From Asterella californica (taxonomy: Eukaryota; Streptophyta; Marchantiopsida; Marchantiales; Aytoniaceae): a stretch of DNA of 64,000 bases. This document shows positions 45,801 to 55,559 of the stretch, in pieces; the stretch's first letter is position 1, and every line of letters starts with the position of its first letter. Where the stretch lies: assembly GCA_036924285.1 (NCBI GenBank), contig JAYKYS010000009.1:2294001-2358000 (forward strand), in the 5' to 3' direction. The position numbers were made by a program, and so were the translations under genes. Under the pieces are notes generated by a model. It was not told the origin of the DNA. It was given only the letters and a program-made list of their open reading frames with translations, and made no database searches.

Positions 45801-48800
45801 GATTGCTGTGCGCGTTTCTGTGTATGTGCTTCTGAGTAAAGTACCGGAAGCACCTTTTCGCTATTCTATGGACAACACCATTGGTATTAGAAGCGTGCTA
45901 AGGAATTTCAGTAACAATATTGGCCGTTACTCAGGCGTATCGTGTATAAACTAAGGTGAAAGTGTTTTATCCTGACAGGAAGCGGAGGATATCATTAGAT
46001 CCATGAATCCAGTTTACTTACCAGATTTAATGGAAGACAAAGTAGATCGCAACCTGGACGTGTTTGAGGTATGTTTCTACCGGGTCACCGTTGCATGCAA
46101 GAGATGATTGGTGTTATTATATGCGCACTCTGGTCTGTATCTTTATGTATATAAATACTTGAGACAGTTATATCGGAAGTTTTGATCATATATATTGAAG
46201 CGCAGAGGGTCTATTTGGTGGACAGGATAACTATTCCTTTCCGGGTAAGCGTTGAGGTTCTCCTGATAGTAGTCTTTGTCGGTTTACATCTGTGATACTA
46301 CCCAAGCACACATTTCTGTAAGGGACGACGTTGGTACTTCGTCCCGTTAACAAATGGGGGAGATATGGGGAGTAGATTACCCTTCAAAAAAGGAGTGCAC
46401 ATCTTTTGTATATTAGAAGACGAAACTAGAAACAAATTGCTTCTTAAAGAACCCTATTTTTCTATCTATCTAAGGATAGGACCTAACTGCGCTGTCACAT
46501 AGCTAACTTATACCTTTTTACCGAGGAGTTTGTCTTTATTAACCGCTTAGTACTGGCTAATACGGACCCACTTACTCTATATTCTCTCTCAAGGTCCGAA
46601 GATTTGCAAGGGTTAGGCTGTAGATGAGTTGGAAAAGTGGTCAATCAGATGAAGACTCATCAGGGCCTTATCGGTCTAGGAGTTTCTGTTCAGTTCCGGG
46701 ACATCTGTTGGTTTGAGAAGTTAGCGAATGTATATAACCGAGGTCGGGCCAAGGGAAAATGTGTAGGGAAAGCACATTTCCAAGACGGTACCCCCAGGTA
46801 GCTGCAGGACAGAAGACAAGTACAAATCGCGATGCCTAAGTAAAGTATTTTACTGAAAGACAGAAACAACCTCTCAGTAAGAAATTCAGCCATGTCGGCA
46901 TCTACCACTACTTTAAGGTGGTTTTTGTTGCGGACCTCGATATTGCCGATTTCCGTGGAGACTTCAACCACCTGTAGAAGGAGTCAACCGATAGTGGTGC
47001 AGAAGAAACAATTTTTGCCTCTTAGTGGTTAGAGAGGAGATGAAAACGTTCGATACAAGCTGTTCCATTCTCTGTTTATGATCAGAGAGATAATGTTAGT
47101 GTAGAGAGTGGAGAAATTGTAAGTTTGAAGCCAGAAGGGGATGAGTCTTTCTTCAAGAGACCTACTTGTATTAAGTAACTAATGACTTCCACGACGTGTG
47201 AAGTGTTATATGCATCCAGGGTGTATATACATATATATAGAGATCCCACGTAGCAATATTTAGTAGCAATATTCAGAAGTAACCAAGGAAGCAGCATAAT
47301 AGAAGCAGAACGGAGAGAGTATAAGAAGCAAACGTGGTAGAAGGTGGGAGGCCCTGTTGCGAGGATGAAACTGAGTACTCTTATTAGATGACAGGAGTAT
47401 ATAGCATGCTATGAGAACAACCGCAGTACAAAGAACATTCCGAAGAGCAGGAGAAGAGTGAAAGGTAACAGTAACCTAAATCCTAATTTATATGTCCTGT
47501 TTAGTCCCACTCTTACATTATAACATTCTAATTAGCGTGTAAGGTGTCAGTTAATGAAGCTTCAGAAATGAATGGAGATTAATACAGAAGCCGACTAGAA
47601 TATAAATCATAAAGCGGGCATCAGTATTAGCTCACCACCTGTTGATTACCCCTGGGGCAGCACAACCTTTGATATAATTCTGCCTAACCATCCATGTTCG
47701 AACATAACATGTAAGACTTTCCTGGAAGGGTATCTTTTATGGTTAGGAGAATAAAGAAACTTAGAGGCATCAGCACGAAAACCTTCTATATACGCCTTCT
47801 ATTGCTCCTGTTATTTTTAATCTTAGGTACTTCACGATTGACTTTACTTAACTTGGCAACCATGGAAATGCTAGGTTCGATGTGAGCAGGCTTCTAGTTT
47901 GATATTCTGAAAGCGGGGCAGGGATCTTTTATCGAAAGCACGAGGAACGCATCCCATGTTCATCCTGTGTTACTGCCATATCCAAATAAGCTAACGAACC
48001 GTTTGGCGAAATTCCACTACCAAGAACGCTGTTGTCGAGGTACATATACGAACCAGAATGCTGGAATATTACAAGAAGGGGAGTGTGTTCTGCTGCATGC
48101 TCCGAGTGCATATTGTGGTAATTAGGTTCTTGGCTGTACACCTACTCTGTACCTAAGTGCATCAGTGATGGACGGGCAAATACAGGCTCCTCTTTTACTA
48201 CCTCTGTCTGCCTTCTCCTGTATTCACTCGCTAAATCCGTGCTCCTCAACTCCTGCATTAGATTCTATGGTTATCGGTATCTACGTTCTGCTTGGATAGC
48301 CTTCGTTTCTTGCAATGGATTCTATGGTTGTGCGGTATTTACGTTTTGGTTTGATAACCTTCGCTTCTTTCAACATTGCAGTAGAGAAATCTAGTTTGTC
48401 TTCATTTCTGCATTGGGGTTTGCATTTAGCCTTTGAAGCATACTGCGTTTGTTCTCTTGTCATTGTCTACTCGAATTCGACTACATACCGAGGGGAACCT
48501 ATTCTGGAAGTGTGCTTCGCACTACACATTTCCATCGGCACACCCGCGGGTTAACAATAACAATTCGCTAATTCCGCTCGGCATTGTTAGCGCACATTCG
48601 GCCCTTAATTGATTCTCACTGTGTACTTGTCTGGGCTAATTGCGTGATACCCCTATTCTAGAGAGTGGTCCTTTAGCATATCTGCAATTCTCGCCGTATG
48701 AAGATAAGTTCTCAAACCAAGTTAGCATATACATGTTACCATTCTTTGTTACTCACTTTTTACTTACATGGGTTCCAAAAGTATTTGGGGGTTACCTAAG

Positions 48801-49789
48801 TGTGCAGGGGAAGTTACTGTTTTCTCAGAAAACTGCTTTACCCTTGTACCAATATATAATATACATCTACACAGATGGGATTTCACTCGGAGACGTGCCG
48901 GAACAGAATAGAATCTCCTTGATCGATCAAGGCCGTGATTTTTAGCAAATGTGCTGTTTGCTACACATTTCCGACAGTCTGTCCTCAGGTTATACATTTT
49001 CCCGCTACAACTTTACTATCTAGGAGTATATTAATCCCTTCATACTCCTGGCTTTACGGACTAGGAGTATATTAATTCCTTCATACTCGCTATGTACTTC
49101 TCTGGGTTCAGCTTTCATGGGTTATCTTCAGGTGTGTATGTGTAATTCTAGCATTCTGCTGCTATAAACCTGGTGGTGATATATCTATGTAAGGAATGGA
49201 CTTCACACTGTACCCTTAGGACAGTATCTTCGTGATAGAAGTGATTATGAGGAATAAACGCAATGCAGGAGACTTGATAAAGTAGGAAGTAGCGCCGACG
49301 GAGTCGCACTGTATAGGAAGGTGGTTGGATTGTATTTAAGTTTACTTCAACTGCACCGATGGGAGAACCACAGTTAATCTGCTTCGTCAAGATCACTATC
49401 CTCCCTGCACGTTTTATATCCTTAAGCATCAAAAGTGTTCTGTTGGGGATTTGTATCAAGATCAGATCCTTGCCTAAAGGCTGTACAGCTTCTGTAGTCC
49501 GCGTTCAGGTTTTCCAGGGACATAAGCGGACCTTCACGTTCCAAGCTATACAAAGTGTTGGTGCAAACGTGGAAGTTCGCTTGACGTTTAACGTCTAAAC
49601 CATATACTGCTGACGACAGGAGGGTGATGATGTTATGCTTGTCTTTCCTTCCCGGGGTCTTGGGGTAGTCACAAGTATTTCTCATATCGATTCTGGTTGG
49701 TATTACTGCAGGAGGCTGACGTACCTCCGAACACAAGAGGTAGATATAAGGAGCTGAATATATACCAAGCACCTCAGTATCGAGGATAA
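33994..49789 (+). CDS. FTSHI4: FTSHI4: plastid AAA+ FtsH-like protein, 18 exons, 1,070 residues
   Basis: By family knowledge, FtsHi4 is an inner-envelope/thylakoid AAA+ protein of the Ycf2-FtsHi complex that powers plastid protein import and is essential for embryo or plastid development. Exons: 33994-34577, 34852-35267, 35419-35726, 35940-36017, 36280-36507, 36696-36836, 37170-37340, 40702-40814, 40999-41215, 41609-41680, 41763-41882, 42078-42194, 44319-44495, 44712-44831, 45085-45159, 45651-45758, 45979-46068, 49712-49789. All introns are GT-AG, phases agree, and the sum is 3,213 nt with no stop. Landmarks: transit-peptide-like N-terminus, membrane helices about 141-160 and 493-511, GPPGTGKT 591-598, FIDEID 648-653, RPGRIDR 713-719, HEAGH 828-832. 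Similarity to Arabidopsis FtsHi4 is strong from memory along most of the length. The start chosen is the Met before ICNALEISR; an in-frame Met 17 codons upstream (33,943) is possible. Confidence 0.93.
37612..37900 (+). repeat. Intron-7 copy of local repeat R1
   Basis: It matches 42,840-43,150 along its length (GCCAAGCTCACTGATYTACC, CGGAACTGAACAGAAACTCC, CTACTCATCTACAGCCTAAC, GCATGCTCYGAGTGTA). It is closely spaced from another partial copy at 39,413-39,660. Not seen outside 37.6-49.2 kb in this window. Confidence 0.75.
38168..38575 (+). repeat. Intron-7 copies of small hairpin repeat R3
   Basis: TCTGGAAATGTG...CACATTCC occurs at about 38,187-38,220 and 38,519-38,549, each able to fold as a GGAAATGTG/CACATTCC stem. 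Further copies lie in intron 17 at about 48,505-48,532 and 48,955-48,982. The first and third are preceded by ACCRAGGGGAACCT. Confidence 0.65.
38653..39250 (+). pseudogene. Degraded LINE-type reverse transcriptase fragment inside FTSHI4 intron 7
   Basis: DVKKAYDTVCRNA (38,653 on) is the first catalytic Asp box of non-LTR reverse transcriptases. RSPTLSNIVVSDLLEQLD follows in another frame, then FAED (38,905-38,916; normally F/YADD) in the first frame. LQKIYNLCK, a stop, and QANVCKCGVM come next, then MKSYTYLGVEFSG, the usual SYxYLGVxF segment downstream of the RT core. At least two frameshifts and one stop show it is dead, and the second catalytic Asp pair is itself mutated. It shares the host gene's orientation. 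Confidence 0.75.
39318..39660 (+). repeat. Local repeats R2 then R1 in intron 7
   Basis: R2 (CTGCGTCTTTGGGGGTTACC, CAGTGTGTGGGCGTGGTCCG) is followed by a diverged R1 (GGAACAGAATAGGAACTCC, TCAACTTCAGTTGATCACC). The order R2-R1 recurs in intron 17 (about 48,770-48,935), suggesting one composite element. Confidence 0.65.
40325..40400 (+). repeat. Local repeat R2, second copy in intron 7
   Basis: TGCCTTCAGTGTATGTGGG and TAGTTCTTGCATCTCGCTGC match the R2 pattern and a linked block at about 38,230-38,260. Confidence 0.55.
42195..44318 (+). repeat. FTSHI4 intron 12, 2.1 kb, composed mainly of local repeats
   Basis: It holds a roughly 37-bp tandem repeat (GACGTATGATTATAACTACT at about 42,239 and a variant at 42,276), a full R1 copy at 42,840-43,150, and R2 copies at about 43,577-43,640, 43,665-43,735 and 44,135-44,210. 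A partial R1 end lies at about 43,880-43,965. No coding sequence was found. Confidence 0.65.
46069..49711 (+). repeat. FTSHI4 intron 17, 3.6 kb, composed largely of local repeats
   Basis: An inverted R1 copy lies at about 46,610-46,707 and a direct partial R1 at about 48,075-48,175. A 55-bp tandem duplication (GATTCTATGGTT...CCTTCG) spans about 48,262-48,371, and R3 lies at about 48,490-48,535. R2 plus an R1 start is at about 48,770-48,935. A 41-bp-period direct repeat, CTAGGAGTATATTAATCCC-type, is at 49,020-49,047 and 49,061-49,088. Between 46,710 and 48,050 nothing was recognised. Confidence 0.6.
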
Positions 49790-50880
49790 GTCGTCTTCAC
49801 CAAATTTTGTTCCTCAGCAGTCTTGCCTGTAAGTCGGGCAGATATAGCAAACGACGGTCACTCGGTTATATGCATTGAGTTAGGAGCATCTACGGAATTG
49901 TTAAGACCAGGGGTTTCAACCCGTTTCCTTGATTAGATGGTACTCCTGCGGAAAGTTTCATGTAGTTCATGGCAGGAGGCAGCTTGGTGAGTGCACGGGC
50001 CTTTGTGGCGTAATGAACTGATCTCATATGCAGCGTGGTGGATTACTCGGAGGTCTGTAGAATGTGTTAAGTTTACGTACGATGCACTGCTTACAAAGGC
50101 ATTCTGGATGCCTCCGGTAGAAGATTATGTGTTTGCCTTACTGAAAGTCATACTTCCATCAAGTCCACCCAGTTCAGATCCTTGGCGCTGTGCTGATCGT
50201 TAAAAGAGCTGGAGATTGATAAATGCTCACAAGCGCGTCTCTGTGTATGTGACAAACGGCATTCAGTGGTCTTTTAAGCCCTTACATATATGCCGGCGAG
50301 AGTAGACGAGAGTGACCTCATTGTAGTGAATAATCTCAGAGGGAAGGACATGTAAGTAAACTAGCACATGTAATACATTTTGTTCTTTAAAAGTGCATCT
50401 ATAGGTTTTTCCTATTCATGCAGTTAGTCTTCTTTCTTGTGCTATGAGCCATTTAATCTTCAAACAATCAACATCGTTGGTATTTATCATTGCCACACAT
50501 GATCCTCCTCCAGTTTCTGAATATACCTTTGATTAAAGGTCGTGATTTTTATAACTTTATCAAACATCAGAAAATGTCAAGACAAACCGCTGTCTGAGTT
50601 TTAAGCCGAGAGGAGAGGTGAGGGGGTTGATACTTAGGCCCCAGGCGCACATAAGTGTCTTTGTATTAAATTTCTGGATTTTTGAACCGAAATATAATTT
50701 CTGTGTTTTGCGAAGGCTCTCAAGTACACTGGAAATTAAACATGAACGTACATAGTAGATTTAGTTCTTGTGAGAACTGGTGGTGTGGATCAGTCTCCTT
50801 CGCGCGTAAGCACATGTCATCACCTCTTTTCCTTTTGTCAGTGAAGATACTTTGACACTTGTACATAAGTTTTAAATTAT
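49790..50880. other. Sequence downstream of FTSHI4, no gene recognised
   Basis: The first few hundred bases probably contain the FTSHI4 3' untranslated region. I could not fix a polyadenylation site. Confidence 0.35.
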
Positions 50881-51152
50881 GTACAAATGTCTTTCTAGAG
50901 TCACCTGCATATTCATCTTTTTCATCTTCCGATGGAGGAAGCAAATATGCAGGAGTTTAATTTAATATCTAATCCTTCGGGCAGGAAGGGTTAGGTAATA
51001 AATTAAACTCAATGTATATTTGAGTATTAATAAGTATGGATTCTCTGACTGAAGCGAGGCACTTGGATCAAGCCTTATGGGTTATTTTTTACTCTCCCTG
51101 TGTTTCTAGGCATGGGTTAATAGACAATTTATATAAAATATATAAAATATTT

Positions 51153-51191
<39 letters not shown>

Positions 51192-51920
51192 TTGATAACA
51201 TTAAACGAGCAAAAGTTCTCAGAGTTTATCCAGCATGAAAGGAAGAAGACTTTGACTTCTTCCAACGCCTCCGCGTCTTCTCCGCTTGTCTTTTTCTTCC
51301 CCTGGTGACGGTTCGCTTTCGATGCATATTCATCTCCTCCGTCGAAAGATGGAGAAGACAAATATCCAGGCGTTGATTTAACACCTAACCTTTCTGCCAG
51401 ATTAGGTATTAAATTAAACTTTGGATAAATTAATGATTAATCAGTATAGCTTTTTGAAGCACGACAGTCCGGTCAAGATATATGGTTTATTTTTGCTTTC
51501 CACGTGTTTCAATGCATGGCCTAACAGATAATTTTTACAAAATATTTTAATTATTTACAAGATGGAGAAGACAAATATCCAGACGTTTAATTTAGTACTT
51601 AATCTTTCCGACAGGAATGGTTAGGTATTAAATTAAACTCTGTGTAAGTTAATGTATTCATGAGTATAGTTTATCGGACTTGTATCTTCTGAAGCTCGGC
51701 AGGCGAGTCAAGACTTATGGTTTATCTCTTGCTCTCCCCGTGTTTCCAAACATGGACTAACAAGATTAATTTTTATAGATTTTTTTAATTTTTTATACTT
51801 ATTTAGTATATATTTTTATTTAATATATATATATATTCTCGATAACATTAAGCAAGCAAAAGTTCCCAGGAGTTGATCCATCATGCATATTAACTTTGTT
51901 GTGAACTAAACATGTCGCTG
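50880..51920. repeat. Tandemly repeated hairpin-bearing repeat family, with (AT)n microsatellite
   Basis: Units begin near GATGGAGAAGACAAATATCC (51348 and 51561, 213-bp period) and a variant at 50,931. Each contains a fold-back made of GTTTAATTT...CTTAATC and GGTTAGGTATTAAATTAAAC arms (50953-51010, 51372-51419, 51585-51638). Units also share GTTTATTTTTGCTTTCC- and CGTGTTTC-type blocks. An AT dinucleotide run fills 51156-51189. Related copies are at 18,240-18,420, 28,720-28,830 and 28,990-29,175. Confidence 0.75.
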
Positions 51921-54620
51921 TCCAAGTCATGAAAAGATATTACATATTATAAGAGCAACATCTTTGAATTTATGGTCCCAAACTGCTTGAAGAGCGTATT
52001 CTGGAGTACGCTTAGACAATCAGTCACTATTGTGAGTGGGCTTCTACCTTCCAACTTTAAAAGAAAAAACTAAATCTGGTTGATGTGCTTGATCATCTTA
52101 TTATCGAACCAAAAAAAGGTGAAAAGATTTCCACTATTACTTATGGGCATATGGGGCTTTAGCTGCTAACAATGAGACTGGGTAGTGCTCTCTTCATAGC
52201 CACGGACTAGCTATGAATCTGAGATAAAAACTCAGACTCTGCACGCAGCATTCTCACACCAGTCTACATTTACAATCTTTTGATGCAAGGCAGTCCAATG
52301 CATTACTAACCTCATGCTTATCTACTCTTTTCAGGAATCGAATTTCATTTTCGTAGTTAGGTTGTTTTCTTGCACAAATATTCATCACATCCTCAACATG
52401 GAATTGGTGAAAGACAATGGCTGCAAAAGACGGTATTTTCAGTCCTCTCATCAGACTCCCTTCCAGCAAGAGCCGCAAAGAATTGCTACGGGTACCATAG
52501 AAGAGACTCAATTGATTGTCTAACATTCTTCAATGCTCAAAGACAAAATGCTCAAATGAATTCTTGAATGCTCAAAGACATAATACAATCTTACTTACAA
52601 ACACAAAGTGACTCTTTGTATGCAAGAACCAACTTACTTAAAACATATCATCACGGTTTTTGTCCAACAAGCCATTCAGCTAGTTCTCAATCTGGTCAAG
52701 TACATACTACAACCAATTGGTATAGTAGTGGAGATGGTATTGTCAAACAATGGTCAACAGATCTCATAGTCTTCTTAACAAAGATTTTTATGTCTTTTTG
52801 ATCAAGGAGACAGTTCACCTCATGTTTGATTATAAGAAATAACAATTGAAAGTAATGTTGTGATCTACGTTTCAAAATCTTTATCGATTCTCATACAATA
52901 ACATATGTCGTAAAACATGCCCCGTGAGATCTCGTGAAATGAATTATCGTTGTCGTGTATACAATCACATCTTCGTTGATGTGATGGTCTTGCTAAGGAA
53001 GGTCATCCTTGCTCGATGCGTAGAAGAATCTTGTCAGCTGAGAAGAATGTAAATAGACATCTAGTCATTTTTATAAGCACAAGGTCTTTATGTGATCTTC
53101 ATATTGAAGATAACGTCCACGGGCCATGCAATCCTCCTCACATTCAATTGACAACACTTGTAAATCCAACCCTTTATCTTGTTGGTAATCCCATGTGTCT
53201 GAAGCTCAAGATACATGAATCACCTAGAGATAGTTGTTGAGCTTTCTTCTAAGCAACGCATTTCAATTACGTGTTGAACCATCATTGGCTTGTTCTTCGT
53301 CGCCAAGGCTCCTTGAGCTTAGAGCCATGTGGTCGACTGCGACTTTGACAGAAGCTCCAAGTCTACACGAACTTCATAGTCCTCCATGTCTCCACGAACG
53401 TGCTTGTTGTGTTGCACTTCAACTAAGAACATCTTTATGATATTCTTGCATTTGTATTAGAAATCTTCTTGACTCGTGATTCCATGAGGATGCACGATGA
53501 CATCCACCAAAGACTCGTCGTCATGTACGACCTCAATTTGATGATGATCAACGGATCTTCTCCTCAAATGTCATATTCTCGATCAGCCATGCATTCTTAT
53601 CCACCTCAACACGAGTAATCACAAACTCAGTAACGCATCTGTCATGCTTGTCGCATTGTACGCATTATGACTGGAGTCGTATCGGAGATCCACATACAAA
53701 ACTACAATAGTAGTTTTGATTATCTACAATGATATCAACTTGACTGCATACATTAGAACTCTAATCCACATAATTGAGATTCACAAACGCAAAGTTCAGT
53801 TATACATCACATCATTCAACGCTGGGTAGATATCTGGTGTCACTGCAGATCAAAGATCAATCACGGAGCATGGATCGTGATGAACTTTGGAGAAGAGTAT
53901 TTCAACCGAGTGATAGCTTCACTGTTTTCATTTATCATATCTTTCATTGTAGATCATTTTTAGGTTGTAATATTGATTTTTTATTAGTCGGCTACTCAAT
54001 CGTTCCATTTTAGTTGAACGCTTCTACGTATTTACGTTCCGCAAAGAATCCTTCAACATGTCTCAGGATTTTATGATCTCTTCTAATCTTATTAGTGTCT
54101 AGTGTTTCTTTGGGTGCTACAAGTCATTCTAGTGGAAAAAGTTGAGTGAGGAAAAGATAAACTTAAAGCTCTTTTGCTCTCATTGGTATACTTTTGGATC
54201 AATGGTATTCTAGTTATTCCTCATGATTTTTTTTGTGATTTCGCGAGGCTTCTGATGTCCATTTGAGTGAAGAAAGATATGGTTGGAAAGCTCTCGACCA
54301 GAGCTACAATCTGGGCTAAAAAATTGAGAGATTTCATGGAAGATTGGAGGTGCTATGATTGATTGAGGGGAAGGGGGGAGGTGAAACATACCCACTATTA
54401 CATTTTTGGTTGTTTCTAGAGATTTGTGAGGAGTTTTGAAGAGTTGTGAGTTGGATTGGAGAGTCTACGACAAGCTGATCGTTTGGATATCAAGTTCAGC
54501 TAATTCTTGATCGTTTTGGATTATCGTCCGTTCGATTGAAGTTGAATGGTGCAGATGTGATGAGACAGATATTGCAAATTGTGACAGTCATGGAGGATTG
54601 GCTATTTCTCGAGTTCTAAG
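51921..54620. other. Intergenic DNA, no recognised gene
   Basis: Open frames of 65-90 codons are scattered on both strands without domain similarity I can name. The base composition and stop density suggest decayed transposon sequence. Confidence 0.35.
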
Positions 54621-54776
54621 TCAAATTTCTAAGTGAAACTTAGAAATTTGAATTGAAGGACTGAGGATGTCTTATCCGTAAGACATCATCTTGAATGGTT
54701 GAATAAGTTATTCAAGGTCTCGGATTAATCTTACATGGGTCTAAAGCTCTTAAGTTAGCACATATTAAGCTAAGAG
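54621..54776. repeat. Cluster of four consecutive hairpins
   Basis: The hairpins are TCAAATTTCTAAGT/ACTTAGAAATTTGA (54621-54651), GATGTCTTA/TAAGACATC (54666-54687), CTTGAAT/ATTCAAG (54690-54716) and CTCTTA/TAAGAG (54747-54776). The first two are perfect with loops of three and four bases. Confidence 0.7.
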
Positions 54777-55506
54777 TGAAGGGCCAATACAATTTCTTGT
54801 GAAGTTTGATCATCATTGGTCGACTGATTTAAGAGAACTGATGTTCAAAAGTTTAGAGAAACTTCTATTATTAGCAAATTTGGATTTTCAATCATATCTA
54901 CTATCACCTTTTAGTTCTTATCGAGCAATTGAGAAGGAGTTTGCTACTGAGATTGTCATGTCAACATACAAGTCTACATTGTGAAGGTGTGGGGTTGATT
55001 TCAGCTCTAAGTGGCAAAGGAGCAAGGAGCCACGATGAATCAAAGGTTGTTGTTTGGATTTTTGGAGCTGCTAGATATCACCATCCTTGGTGCTACGTTG
55101 TGAACTAGTATTGTCTTGAGACATGCATGCTTTATCTTGCTGGAATGCTTAGAAGACCAAGGTGTGCAGCAAGTTGTATTGAGACTCGATTAGTTTATAG
55201 ATATGGATACAAAGTTTGGTTGAGCGACATTAGAACATCTTTCGGTTGTAATAAATAAAGTTGTGGCGGTTGGATCGACGGATAGCTAGCGTCGTTGGAA
55301 AGCTATTAAGTCATGTTTCTAATGATATAAAGTTACTTTTAGATGATACAGTTAAATGGTACAGAGCTGAGTATTTCAGATAGAGCACAAAAGGATCTAT
55401 TCGTAACACAATTTTCTACAACTTATATATATTATTTGGATCACAACAAGCTCTAACCTTGAATCAAAGGAGTACAAGGTCACTTGCGCTAGAAGAGTAG
55501 ATAGAG

Positions 55507-55551
55507 ATCTTGATCTTTCAACTCAAATCATTTGAGTTGAAAGATCAAGAT
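55507..55551. repeat. Near-perfect palindrome, 22-bp arms, single-base centre
   Basis: The arms 55507-55528 and 55530-55551 are exact inverse copies around C at 55529; the core reads CAACTCAAATCATTTGAGTT. This can extrude as a cruciform. Confidence 0.92.
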
Positions 55552-55559
55552 TTAGAGTC

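Larger units (their letters stand above)
42078..49789 (+). other. FTSHI4: FTSHI4 exons 12-18: peptidase-like domain and C-terminus
   Basis: Exon 12 encodes LLAVHEAGHVLLAHLFPSFDWHAF cut in two lines of the family: HEAGH is the zinc-binding pattern. Exon 13 encodes QMVVAHGGRCAERL and GGQDDLARIS, where active FtsH places its third zinc-ligand Asp. Exons 14-17 encode the helical remainder, including VELSELFTREVTKYLEDTEE. Exon 18 is a 78-nt terminal exon ending IYQAPQYRG, separated by a 3.6-kb intron. It is accepted because of a good acceptor, correct phase and its similarity to the family's PVDLRAAPLHR-type tail. Confidence 0.82.
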
